A stretch of DNA of 64,000 nt, from contig JASHOA010000069.1 in the NCBI GenBank assembly GCA_030041375.1, positions 62,001-126,000 of the forward strand, given 5' to 3'. Positions 38,509 through 46,338 of this stretch are shown piece by piece (position 1 is the first letter of the stretch; each line of letters starts with the position of its first letter). The translations under genes and the position numbers were made by a program. The stretch is from Acetobacteraceae bacterium (lineage in GTDB: Bacteria; Pseudomonadota; Alphaproteobacteria; Acetobacterales; Acetobacteraceae). The notes under the pieces were generated by a model that saw only the letters and a list, made by a program, of their open reading frames with translations, had not been told where the DNA came from and ran no database searches.

Positions 38509-39189
38509 TCATCCGTGCGGCGCCTGCAGTGGTACGCCGAGATAACAGCCGAACTCCTTGGCGAAATCGACCGACACGCGGGCATGCACACGGCCTTGGC
38601 GGTCGAGCAGTTCGGCATGGTCGGCAAGCGGCACGACCGCACCGTGCCAGACATTCGGGTGTATGTAGAGGCCGCATGCACCATCGCAGTAGAACGCGAC
38701 GAAATGCGCGGGGGTCACATCGTCGCCGGGCAAGGCGAGCGGTACAATGAAGCTCTCCCGGTGCATTGGATAGAACAACTGCCCGCCGTCAGGATGGTAA
38801 TTGGCGCGCCAGATTAGCGCCTCGACCCGCGGCATGGCGGGACCGTCGGTTGCCGCCTCTTCGGGATCGTTGCTCCAGGCAAAGATGTAACTGTCGCCGA
38901 CGGCATTGTTGCGGGCATAGAGCGTTTCGCCGCGCCACCAGAATTCGAAGATTCCTTCGGCGATACCGCCCTGGTCGCCCGAATTGGCATCGATGGCCCG
39001 CCACCCCTGCGCCGGCCAGCGCACGATCTCGATCGGAAACTTCGCGGGTTCATCCGCCACCAGGCAGCCATAGCCCTTCAGGTTCGCCTCGGTCGCCGCG
39101 ACGACCTCGACGCGGTGGGTTCGTCGTGCTCCCGTCGTCGGCACGTAGCTGGTCTCCGCCGCGATCGCGGCCGGGTCGAATTCATTCAT
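38509..39189 (-). CDS. Ureidoglycolate lyase (AllA-type) family protein
   Basis: AllA-type enzymes split ureidoglycolate into glyoxylate and urea in allantoin breakdown; many homologues have other or unknown roles. The 226-residue protein shows the family core: EIVRWPAQGWRAIDANSGDQ, HRESFIVPLALPGDD, AHFVAFYCDGACGLYIHPN and VDFAKEFGCYLGVPL. It follows the last gene of a PhnCDE-type importer by 32 bases on the same strand, so it is probably in that operon. That context suggests the importer brings in a ureide-like or related compound. No other allantoin-pathway gene lies alongside. Confidence 0.82.
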   Translation of the reverse strand: MNEFDPAAIAAETSYVPTTGARRTHRVEVVAATEANLKGYGCLVADEPAKFPIEIVRWPAQGWRAIDANSGDQGGIAEGIFEFWWRGETLYARNNAVGDSYIFAWSNDPEEAATDGPAMPRVEALIWRANYHPDGGQLFYPMHRESFIVPLALPGDDVTPAHFVAFYCDGACGLYIHPNVWHGAVVPLADHAELLDRQGRVHARVSVDFAKEFGCYLGVPLQAPHG

Positions 39190-39221
39190 GATTCATGCCT
39201 CATTCGGTTTGGTTCTCCCTG

Positions 39222-40031
39222 TCAGGCGAGCCGGGCGCGGACAAGCGCGGACAAGCGTTCTGCAGCGATGACGAGCACAAAGATGACGATCAGATAGAGC
39301 GAGACGAGCCGGTACTGGAACAGGCTCATCGCCGACAGCAGCTCGAAACCGATGCCGCCGGCACCGACGAAGCCGAGCACCAGCGAAGACCGGATGTTTT
39401 CGTCGAGGCGGTAGAGGGCGATGCCGGTCAACGATGGCAGGATCGACGGGATGACGCCATGCGAAAACACCTGCAGGCGACGGGCGCCCGTCAGCGTCAG
39501 CGCATCGATCGGCGCCATGTCCATGTGTTCGATCGTTTCGGCAAACAAGCGCCCCAGCATGCCGACCGAATGTACCGCGAGCGCCAGCGCGCCAGGGAAC
39601 GGCCCAAGGCCAACGGCCGTCACGAAGAGCAACGCCCACACCAGGTCAGGGACGGAGCGGGCAAAGCCGATTGCGGCGCGCGCCAAGAAATAGAGCGCGC
39701 GCGACGGGGTCACGTTCGCGGCGGCGAGGATGGCCAGCGGCACTGCCAGCACGACCCCGCCTAAGGTCCCGAAAATCGCAATATCGACGGTCTCCAGCGC
39801 CGGCCACCATATCAGGTTGATCCGCGCGAAATCGGGCGGCATCGCCCGGCTGATGATATCGGCCATGCCGCGGGCGCCGGTGATCAGGTCCTGCGGTCGC
39901 GCCTGCACGACGATCGCCGATTGCACGACGATGGCCACGAACGCCATCCCCGCGACCAGACGGAGCGCGAGCCCGAGGGCGCCCGGCCAGTCGCGAGTCG
40001 GCAATCGCGGTGCAGAGGCTTCGGCGCTCAT
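39222..40031 (-). CDS. phnE: PhnE-type ABC importer permease
   Basis: This inner-membrane permease of the phosphonate-type importer class has 269 residues and about six hydrophobic segments. Family features are LIWWPALETVDIAIFGTLGG, FARSVPDLVWALLFVTAVG and the coupling motif EHMDMAPIDALTLTGARRLQ. Near the C-terminus VLGFVGAGGIGFELLSAM is typical of PhnE. Its start ATG overlaps the stop of the ATPase gene by four bases. The ligand need not be a phosphonate, because no C-P lyase genes are present. Confidence 0.9.
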   Translation of the reverse strand: MSAEASAPRLPTRDWPGALGLALRLVAGMAFVAIVVQSAIVVQARPQDLITGARGMADIISRAMPPDFARINLIWWPALETVDIAIFGTLGGVVLAVPLAILAAANVTPSRALYFLARAAIGFARSVPDLVWALLFVTAVGLGPFPGALALAVHSVGMLGRLFAETIEHMDMAPIDALTLTGARRLQVFSHGVIPSILPSLTGIALYRLDENIRSSLVLGFVGAGGIGFELLSAMSLFQYRLVSLYLIVIFVLVIAAERLSALVRARLA

Positions 40032-40771
40032 GCCGCCTCGCTCACGTAGAGCTGGCGCACCTCCTCGCGCGGCAGGTCGCGCGACGGCCGGTCGAAGGCA
40101 ACGACGCCGTCGCGAATGCCGACCACGCGGTCGGCATAGAGATAGGCCAGCTCGACCTGGTGCAGCACGCACAGGACGGCCAGATTGTCCTCGCTCGCCA
40201 GGTGCCTGAGCAGGCGCATGATTTCGTCGGCGGCTTCGGGGTCGAGGCTTGCGACCGGTTCGTCCGCAAGCAGAACCCGGGGTCGCTGCGCCAGCGCACG
40301 AGCGATCGCTACTCGCTGCGCCTGTCCCCCCGACAGCGTGCCGGCGCGCTGCTCCGCCAGCGCAGCGAGACCTACTTCGCCTAAGAAGCCGTACGCAGCG
40401 CGGAGTTCCGCCGCCGGCAGCCCGCCCAGCAACGACCATAGACCGCCATGCCGGCCAAGCGCGCCCGTGGCGACATTGCTGAGCACGCTGCGCCGCCGCA
40501 CGAGGCTCGCCTGCTGCCACACCATCGCCATCGGCAACCGCGCCCGCCGCAGCCGCTCGCCCGACAGCGCCGCGAGATCGACCGTGTCCAGCCAAATCTC
40601 CCCGGTTGTTGGTCGCAGGATGCGGGAGATGCAGCGCAGCAACGTCGTTTTTCCGCTGCCGTTGCCGCCGAGCACCACAACGAACTCGCCTGCATTGACG
40701 GTCAACTCGAAGCCGGCAAGCGCCACTTTGCCGTTCGGGTAGCGCATTGTCAGGCCGCAAACGCGCAGCAT
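40028..40771 (-). CDS. phnC: PhnC-type ABC importer ATPase
   Basis: This is a 247-residue ATPase. It has Walker A GGNGSGKTTLL near residue 36, the phosphonate-type Q-loop region MVWQQASLVRRRSVLSNVATG, the signature LSGGQAQRVAIARALAQ, and Walker B LLADEPVASLDPEAA. It overlaps the permease gene by ATGA. The binding-protein gene lies 35 bases upstream on the same strand, which completes the set. Confidence 0.92.
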   Translation of the reverse strand: MLRVCGLTMRYPNGKVALAGFELTVNAGEFVVVLGGNGSGKTTLLRCISRILRPTTGEIWLDTVDLAALSGERLRRARLPMAMVWQQASLVRRRSVLSNVATGALGRHGGLWSLLGGLPAAELRAAYGFLGEVGLAALAEQRAGTLSGGQAQRVAIARALAQRPRVLLADEPVASLDPEAADEIMRLLRHLASEDNLAVLCVLHQVELAYLYADRVVGIRDGVVAFDRPSRDLPREEVRQLYVSEAA

Positions 40772-40806
40772 GCCAAGCCTCTACCCGGTGATCGCGACCA
40801 CTCCCT

Positions 40807-41712
40807 TCAGCTCAGCTTCTGCAGGTCGATGTGCAGCGTCTTCACGAGATCGCGGATTCCGTCGTACGCGCTGTCCGTTTCCGGCACCAGCCTGGTAATG
40901 CCGGCGCCAACCATGATCCGGCGGTCGGCGGCGTCGAGGCTCGTCAGGCTGAGTGTCTGGAGTACGGCCGTCACGCGCGCCTTGAAGGCGGGGGGAAGGT
41001 TCCCGCGCACCGCGAACGGATCCGTCGGAATCGGATCGGATTTCCACAGGAAGATCAGATCGCCAGGCTTGTAGTGGCCGCGCTCGATCGCCGACTGCAG
41101 TTGCTCGCTGTTCAGTTCGCCGGCATCGACCTTATGGTGATAGAGCGCTTCGAACGAGGCAGTGTGGCTGCCCGCAAATAGCGCCTTGATGTCCTTATCC
41201 GGATCGACGCCGTTCTTCCGCAACCCGTAGGCCGGGAACAAATGCCCCGAGGTCGAAGCCGGATCCGAGAAAGCGAAGCTGTGCCCCTTGATCTCGGCCA
41301 CGGTTTTGATCCCCGACCCGGGATAGGTGACGATGCTCGCCCAATATGTGTCCGGCTTCCCGTCGGCGGTGCCGAACGCGGCGACTGCTTCGGCTTTCGC
41401 GACCTGATGGGCCAGCACATAGCCGAGAGGGCCGAACTCGGCGATGTCGAGCTTGTCGTTGCGCATCGCCTCGATCTCGGCGTTGTAGCTGGTCGCGATG
41501 AAGATCTCGACCTTGCAGCCGAGCTTTTCGCCGATCATGCCGCCGACTTTCTGATAGATCGGCAGCAGCCGGGGCGCCGAATCGTACGGCTCGACACCGA
41601 AACGAACTACCCCCCCGTTCGGACAATCGGCGGACCCTGCCAGGGCGGCCCGCGCCGGCGCCAAACCAAACGCGACCACCCCAGCCAGAATCCAAACCAA
41701 AGATCGCCGCAT
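40807..41712 (-). CDS. phnD: PhnD-type periplasmic binding protein
   Basis: This is the phosphate/phosphonate-type solute-binding protein of the importer, 301 residues. An N-terminal signal peptide of about 26 residues is visible (MRRSLVWILAGVVAFGLAPA, ending near ALAGS). The mature core has VVRFGVEPYDSAPRLLPIY, DIAEFGPLGYVLAHQ and KGHSFAFSDPASTSGHLFP, the usual PhnD signature with the serine/threonine loop. It is first of four genes. Binding proteins of this fold also carry other small anions, so the ligand is open. Confidence 0.9.
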   Translation of the reverse strand: MRRSLVWILAGVVAFGLAPARAALAGSADCPNGGVVRFGVEPYDSAPRLLPIYQKVGGMIGEKLGCKVEIFIATSYNAEIEAMRNDKLDIAEFGPLGYVLAHQVAKAEAVAAFGTADGKPDTYWASIVTYPGSGIKTVAEIKGHSFAFSDPASTSGHLFPAYGLRKNGVDPDKDIKALFAGSHTASFEALYHHKVDAGELNSEQLQSAIERGHYKPGDLIFLWKSDPIPTDPFAVRGNLPPAFKARVTAVLQTLSLTSLDAADRRIMVGAGITRLVPETDSAYDGIRDLVKTLHIDLQKLS

Positions 41713-42204
41713 TTCTCTCTCCCTGTCGATTGAATGGGCAGGCGCGTAACGAGCCGCACGCGTTTAAGCATCCCTCCTGCGAAGGGATGTGTGATGCTGC
41801 GATGACAGTTTTGCGACTCGTTGCGGTGCGCTTGTGTGGTGAGAACAATTCTGGCGCCTGCATCTCAGACGGCCGCTATTCCGAACGACTCACTGCAGTC
41901 GATCCGCCGCATCAGACAGCAGTCGCCCACCTGCCTCCCCGCTATCGAGGCCTGCACCCCGCAAATCTCCGGGCCGTTCCCATCGTCACGCCACGACTGC
42001 GGCGCAGCCGATCCCGACCAAGCCAAGAGAAGCCCGCCACGACGACAGTGCGGTCGCCTGCCTCATGGACGCCTTCTCAAGGCCGGCATCGCCCGTCTCC
42101 CATCTCCGGTGACGCACCGACAGGCCACCCGGACCGGCAACTGGCCGGGGCTTCTGTCTGCCGAGGGACACCGGCGTCCGAAGATCATCCGGAATGCATC
42201 CGGC
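41713..42204. other. Intergenic stretch, nothing recognised
   Basis: Upstream of the PhnD-type gene. Several open frames exist, but none reads like a protein. The promoter for the minus-strand importer operon must lie at its left end. Confidence 0.45.
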
Positions 42205-42309
42205 CAGCCCGCGATCGTCCGACGCGGAATCGTCGGAGGGCGTGAATCGCGGGCTCGAATAAAGCGCTAGACACGTGTCGGGCTGCACAGTCAGCCCGAC
42301 ACGGGTCTA
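42205..42309 (-). repeat. Family A palindromic element, copy A6 (105 bp, subtype I, reverse)
   Basis: This is the only full family A copy on the minus strand. Read on that strand it begins TAGACCCGTGTCGG and ends GATCGCGGGCTGG; the end CTGG replaces CTAG and the second-hairpin loop is partly changed. Its left boundary CTAG is shared with the first bases of the family C element that follows. Confidence 0.92.
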
Positions 42310-42414
42310 GAGCAATTTCCGTTCGCCACGGCTCGCGGTAACTGCTCTAGCTCTTTGTTTTGGCGAGCATCTTCACGCGATCAGCCGAGCCCGTCTGATC
42401 GCGATCTGCTCTAG
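42307..42414 (+). repeat. Family C palindromic element (108 bp)
   Basis: It is bounded by CTAGAGCA at the left and TGCTCTAG at the right. Hairpin 1 pairs CTAGAGCA (42307-42314) with TGCTCTAG (42343-42350). The T-rich spacer is CTCTTTGTTTTGGCGAG. Hairpin 2 pairs CGCGATCAG with CTGATCGCG. It has no sequence match to families A and B beyond the CTAG ends and the spacer, but the same plan. Similar TCTAGAGC-type repeats are, from memory, common in alphaproteobacterial genomes. Confidence 0.75.
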
Positions 42415-43047
42415 CGGGCCGCCTTGGCGCTCCTGTTCGGTTCGGCGCTCTCATTTGCGCCGCCGAACAATGGAACTCGATCGAGATCATCGCACTCATG
42501 ACCGTCCGCCGACTCTCGGCGATCAGGAATGGGATTTCCGAGCCGACCTGGAGGGAGAGGGGAATGATGCGATTGGTGCGGGCTTATCTCTGTTCCCACG
42601 GGAGGAAAGCACCTCTCTCGAGGCGCTTACATACTCCCCCAAGGTCGCGCCCAGCCGCTCGAACGCAGCCGGTTGCCCTTGGTCGGCCTGCTGCAAGGCA
42701 TTGAGACAGGCGGCGCGGCGGCAAGCCATCTGGCGAAATCGCCCTTGCGCGACGGTATTTCGGCAGGGGGTCGGGAAAAAGTGCCCACCGTTTTCAGGAT
42801 CGGAACGCAGTAAGACAGGTCGACGCAGGTTGCGCACATCGGCCTCGGTGAGTGGTCGTGTCCCGCGCGCAAGCCGGCGCCCATGCCGCAAGACCCCGGA
42901 GTGATCGACGGCTTCGAGATGATGCTTGAACGGCTTGCCGCCAATCGTCACGCGGGCCGGTCGTGGGCGGCAGCAGCAAGGTTGGGCATGGCTGCTCGTC
43001 TCCCTCGGCCTCTTCTCGATCAGCCTGTATGATCCCTCGTTGCAGCC
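42415..43047. other. Gene-poor stretch, possibly decayed sequence
   Basis: About 630 bases without a supported gene. Overlapping frames on both strands are rich in Arg, Pro and Ser and no domain can be recognised. A GGAAAAAGTGCCCACCG run near 42775 resembles repeat debris. It may be the remains of an inserted or deleted gene. Confidence 0.4.
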
Positions 43048-43509
43048 ATGACCAGGTCCCTCACAATTCTGCTGTCGTTGTTCTGCCTCTCCTCCTGCGC
43101 ACCCTCGAGCCCTGTGGGCGGATACCCGACCGCTCCGCCGCCGACGGCATCGCAGGCAGTGCCGGCCGAACCCGCACCGGACGAGACCTGCCCGTACGGA
43201 CCGCCTGGCTCGCTGTGCAGTGGCACCGTCGGCTTGGGCGTTCCCGCATCGCCTTCCCCCGGCCCGGCTCTCCCGCCCTCGTCTGTGCTCCCGGCGCCAT
43301 CCGCGCCTGCGCAGTCGAACCTCCCCAGGCTCGGCTCGCCCGTGTTCGGGCCGACGGGCGTACTGGGCACGGTCATCAACCAGACCGGCAACACCGCCAT
43401 CGTTGCCCCGGTGGGCGGCGGAGCGCCGGGCATCTACGTCCCCAACGGCAACGGTACTGCGACGATCATCCAGCCCGGCGGCGTGCCGGTGGTGGTGCCG
43501 GTGCGATAG
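43048..43509 (+). CDS. Small proline-rich lipoprotein of unknown function
   Basis: The 153-residue protein starts with a lipoprotein signal, MTRSLTILLSLFCLSSCAPS, with lipobox LSSC and the lipidated Cys at residue 17. A Pro/Ala/Ser-rich low-complexity part follows (residues about 20-95). A C-terminal Gly/Val-rich repeat-like end has IVAPVGGGAPGIYVPNGNG and IIQPGGVPVVVPV. It probably sits in the outer membrane facing the periplasm. No function can be given. The next gene converges on it. Confidence 0.75.
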   Translation: MTRSLTILLSLFCLSSCAPSSPVGGYPTAPPPTASQAVPAEPAPDETCPYGPPGSLCSGTVGLGVPASPSPGPALPPSSVLPAPSAPAQSNLPRLGSPVFGPTGVLGTVINQTGNTAIVAPVGGGAPGIYVPNGNGTATIIQPGGVPVVVPVR

Positions 43510-43591
43510 CGGCGGTCCTTGTCAGCAAAGGCGCCAAGGAGCGCCCCCGGCAGTTGCTGACAGCCTGATAAAAAGGCGGTGCCGCGGAAAC

Positions 43592-44557
43592 TCAGCCGGC
43601 AGCCGCGGCCAAGCCGGCTTTGCGGGCGGCCATCATCGCCAGGATTTCGGCAGCGACCGTCGCTGCCAGCAGCGCCGTTATCTGCCCTGGCCCGTCGAAC
43701 AATGGATTGGTCTCGACCACGTCGGCGCCGAGGAGGTTGAGCGGCGGCAGGGCGCGCAGCAGCGCCAGCGCCTCGCGGCTGGTCGGCCCGCCAGCCTCGG
43801 GCGTCTGCACGCCAGGGGCGCATCCGGGATCCACGAAATCGAGATCGAAGGTGAGATAACAGGGCGCATCGCCAACCCGCGCGGCAACGGCACGCGCCGC
43901 GTTCTCCAATCCCAGCGCGAAAATCTCGTCGGTGGTCAGGACCGCATAGCCCAGCGTCTCGGACTGGCTGACGTCGTCGGCGCGAAACAGCGAGCCGCGC
44001 ATGCCCACCTGGATGGAGCGCGCCGGATCGACGAGGTTCTCTTCCACGGCGCGCCGGAACGGCGTGCCGGCGCTGTAGAGCCGATCGGCGAAATAGCGGT
44101 CCCAGGTGTCGGTGTGGCTGTCGAAATGAACGAGCGCCACCCTTCCCCGCTGCTTGGCCAAAGCGCGCAGCACCGGAAGCGACACGGAATGGTCGCCGCC
44201 GAGACAGAGCGGAGTGATGCCGGCGCCGATCAACTCCGCTGCAGCTTGTTCGAGCGCGACCAGGGTAGGCTCCTGGTATCCCGGCACCACCTCTGCGTCG
44301 CCGGCATCGGCGAGACGCAGCGCTGCGAAAATGTTCAGCCCACCACGGTAGGGATTGATCGGTCTCAGCATCACCGAAGCGGCGCGGATCGCATTGGGTC
44401 CGAAGCGCGCCCCGGTGCGGAAGGGCGAACCGTTGTCCGAAGGCAAACCGAGGATGGCGACGTCGATCGGATCATTCGGCCCGCCGGGCGGCAGGCGCAT
44501 GAAGGTGGGGACACCGCAGAAGCGCGGCGACGCAAGGGAATCGGATGGCGACTGCAT
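43592..44557 (-). CDS. Ureohydrolase (agmatinase/guanidinobutyrase/guanidine-hydrolase family)
   Basis: This binuclear-metal ureohydrolase, of the arginase-agmatinase superfamily, removes urea from guanidino compounds. The 321 residues carry all metal ligands: GGDHSVSLPVL near residue 118, HFDSHTDTW near 140, and DLDFVDPGCAPGVQTPEAGG near 230. The last of these is typical of agmatinase-like rather than arginase enzymes. The exact substrate (agmatine, guanidinobutyrate, guanidine or other) is not visible. It lies five bases downstream of a DUF1989 gene on the same strand. Both probably form one operon, next to a divergent amino-acid-type importer. Confidence 0.87.
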   Translation of the reverse strand: MQSPSDSLASPRFCGVPTFMRLPPGGPNDPIDVAILGLPSDNGSPFRTGARFGPNAIRAASVMLRPINPYRGGLNIFAALRLADAGDAEVVPGYQEPTLVALEQAAAELIGAGITPLCLGGDHSVSLPVLRALAKQRGRVALVHFDSHTDTWDRYFADRLYSAGTPFRRAVEENLVDPARSIQVGMRGSLFRADDVSQSETLGYAVLTTDEIFALGLENAARAVAARVGDAPCYLTFDLDFVDPGCAPGVQTPEAGGPTSREALALLRALPPLNLLGADVVETNPLFDGPGQITALLAATVAAEILAMMAARKAGLAAAAG

Positions 44558-44562
44558 GCCGC

Positions 44563-45177
44563 TCAGGCTACCGGCGGATTGCTCAACAGCCGAACCGCGA
44601 TGTCGGTCGGCCGCCGCTCCGCACCGTTGATGGGCGTCACGTCCTGCGGGCAGGCGGAAAACACGACGACCAGATCCATCTCGGCGCGGAGCAGCACGTG
44701 ATCGCCCGGGCGCGCCACCGGCGGATGCCGATCGATCTCGCCGTCCGGGCCAACCGGGACATTCATGAACAGGTTGAACGGCGCCGGAGTGAAGGGAACC
44801 GCGAGCCCCGCCGCCGCCAGCGCCTCGTGCAGGTTTTCTGCGCAGCTCCGGTGCCCGGGCGGACATCCAAGCTCGCTGTAAACGCCTGGGTTGCAGGCCG
44901 GCAGCAAGGTGTCATGGACGCCGGGCGAGGTATCCTCGATGAGCGTCAACATCGCCCGCCGCTCGCTGCTCATCAGACTCATGCCGCGACGAACGAAGAT
45001 CGCGCTGTGCACCGAGCGGGTATGCGCCATGGAGAGGAATTCCAGCCACGGGCCGAAACGGAACGCCCAGGTATCGACTACCTGGCTACCGTGCGGATTG
45101 ATCACCTGGACGGAGGCGCCGCGCGGCACGCGGAATGCCCGCCCGTGCCCTGCGACAACGATCTCGTCCTCATTCAT
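44563..45177 (-). CDS. DUF1989 / urea carboxylase-associated family protein
   Basis: The family includes subunits of carboxyguanidine deiminase and proteins found beside urea carboxylases. The 204 residues show family segments NPHGSQVVDTWAF, AHTRSVHSAIFVRRGMSLMS, TLIEDTSPGVHDTLLPACNP, and the cysteine-containing HRSCAENLHEAL and FSACPQDVTPING. The start ATG 45177 leaves 145 bases to the divergent binding-protein gene. Paired with a ureohydrolase, it suggests degradation of a guanidino or ureido compound. This is inference from family and context. Confidence 0.83.
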   Translation of the reverse strand: MNEDEIVVAGHGRAFRVPRGASVQVINPHGSQVVDTWAFRFGPWLEFLSMAHTRSVHSAIFVRRGMSLMSSERRAMLTLIEDTSPGVHDTLLPACNPGVYSELGCPPGHRSCAENLHEALAAAGLAVPFTPAPFNLFMNVPVGPDGEIDRHPPVARPGDHVLLRAEMDLVVVFSACPQDVTPINGAERRPTDIAVRLLSNPPVA

Positions 45178-45322
45178 GGCCGCTTCCCTTCGCTCATCGG
45201 GCGTTTCACAACGCGATACGGCGGGGTCCCTGTCAAGCCGTCGCCCGCCCCGCAGCTTGACAGAGATGCGCCCCACTCCGCAGACTCGGTGCGCGACAAG
45301 AACAGCAAAAGGAGGAGGGTCC

Positions 45323-46186
45323 ATGAACCGGCGAACGACAATGCGCGGCACTTTCAGGGTGCGGCTTGTTGCGATCGCTGCCAGCGCAGTGATGGCGCTC
45401 GCGCTTGCAGTGCCCGTGCACGCCGAGGATCTGCTTGCGAAAGTCCGCCGTACCGGCATGCTGGTCATCGGGACCTCCAATGACGCCCCCCTGTCCTATG
45501 TCGATTCCAAGACGCAGGCCGCCCTTGGCGTCATACCGGATATTCTTCGCGAGTTTCTGCGACGCGAAGGCATCAACGCGAAAATGACGGTCATCGCCAT
45601 GCCGTTCGCGAGCCTGATCCCATCGCTGCAGAGCGATCGTATCGACCTGATGGGGGATGCGATGTACATCCGCCCGGCGCGCGCCAAGGTGGTCGATTTC
45701 ACGCGCGTCGTCTTTTACAATCCCGAAGCCCTCGACGTTCCCAAGGGCAATCCGAAGCATCTCCACTCTCTCGCCGATCTCTGCGGCCACAGCGCAGGCA
45801 CGTACGAGGGCACCACTTATGTCGAGCTCCTGAAATCGGCGAACAAGGCCTGTCCGGCGGGCAAGGCCATTGACATCAAGCAATATCCGGTCATCCAGGA
45901 TGTGTTCGCCGACCTCTCTGCGGGCCGGCTGGATGCCGGTGTCGTCGATGCCTCCCTGTCGGCCTACGCGCTCAAGCAGAATCCCTCGCTCGCCTTTGAG
46001 CTGGTCGCCGACTACAAGCCGCAAGCCAAGGACACTTCCGACTGCGCTCTCGCACTCGCCAAGGGTAATCCGGACTTCATCAAGGCGTTCAACACGACCT
46101 ATACGGCGATGCTGGAGGATGGCACCGCGGCGCGCCTGTTCGCACAATGGGGCCTGATCCCGACCGACTTCTTCCTCAAGCCTTAG
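45323..46186 (+). CDS. Polar amino-acid type ABC importer, periplasmic binding protein
   Basis: This is a 287-residue family 3 solute-binding protein. A signal peptide of about 33 residues is visible (VRLVAIAASAVMALALAVP then VHAED). The mature part starts LLAKVRRTGMLVIGTSNDAP and contains DLMGDAMYIRPARAKVVDF and KGNPDFIKAFNTTYTAML. The ATG follows AAAAGGAGGAGGG. It is divergent from the ureohydrolase/DUF1989 pair and probably supplies its substrate. Its TAG stop (46184-46186) is the left end of repeat A8, which then separates it from the permease gene. Confidence 0.88.
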   Translation: MNRRTTMRGTFRVRLVAIAASAVMALALAVPVHAEDLLAKVRRTGMLVIGTSNDAPLSYVDSKTQAALGVIPDILREFLRREGINAKMTVIAMPFASLIPSLQSDRIDLMGDAMYIRPARAKVVDFTRVVFYNPEALDVPKGNPKHLHSLADLCGHSAGTYEGTTYVELLKSANKACPAGKAIDIKQYPVIQDVFADLSAGRLDAGVVDASLSAYALKQNPSLAFELVADYKPQAKDTSDCALALAKGNPDFIKAFNTTYTAMLEDGTAARLFAQWGLIPTDFFLKP

Positions 46187-46288
46187 ACCCTTGTCGGTCT
46201 GACTGGGCCGTCCGACAAGGGTCCAGGACATTGTTTGAGCCCGCGATTCACGCCCTCCGACGGGTCCGCCTCGGGCGATCGCGGGCTA
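46184..46288 (+). repeat. Family A palindromic element, copy A8 (105 bp, subtype II)
   Basis: Subtype II: TAGACCCTTGTCGG pairs with CCGACAAGGGTC, spacer AGGACATTGTTTG, and the second hairpin has GACGGGTCC in its loop. It lies between the binding-protein and permease genes, inside what should be one operon. Its first three bases are the stop codon of the binding-protein gene. Confidence 0.95.
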
Positions 46289-46338
46289 GTCCCGCGAGAT
46301 CCCGCCCGAGCGCCGTCGGCTGATCGGCCGGCATTCGG

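Noticed and set aside
41730-42245. Open frame of 171 codons upstream of the PhnD-type gene
   Set aside because: It has no ribosome-binding site or recognisable domain, and its end is translated repeat A6.
45178-45322. Guanidine riboswitch between the DUF1989 gene and the divergent binding-protein gene
   Set aside because: I looked for paired hairpins with ACGR-type loops and found no convincing arrangement.
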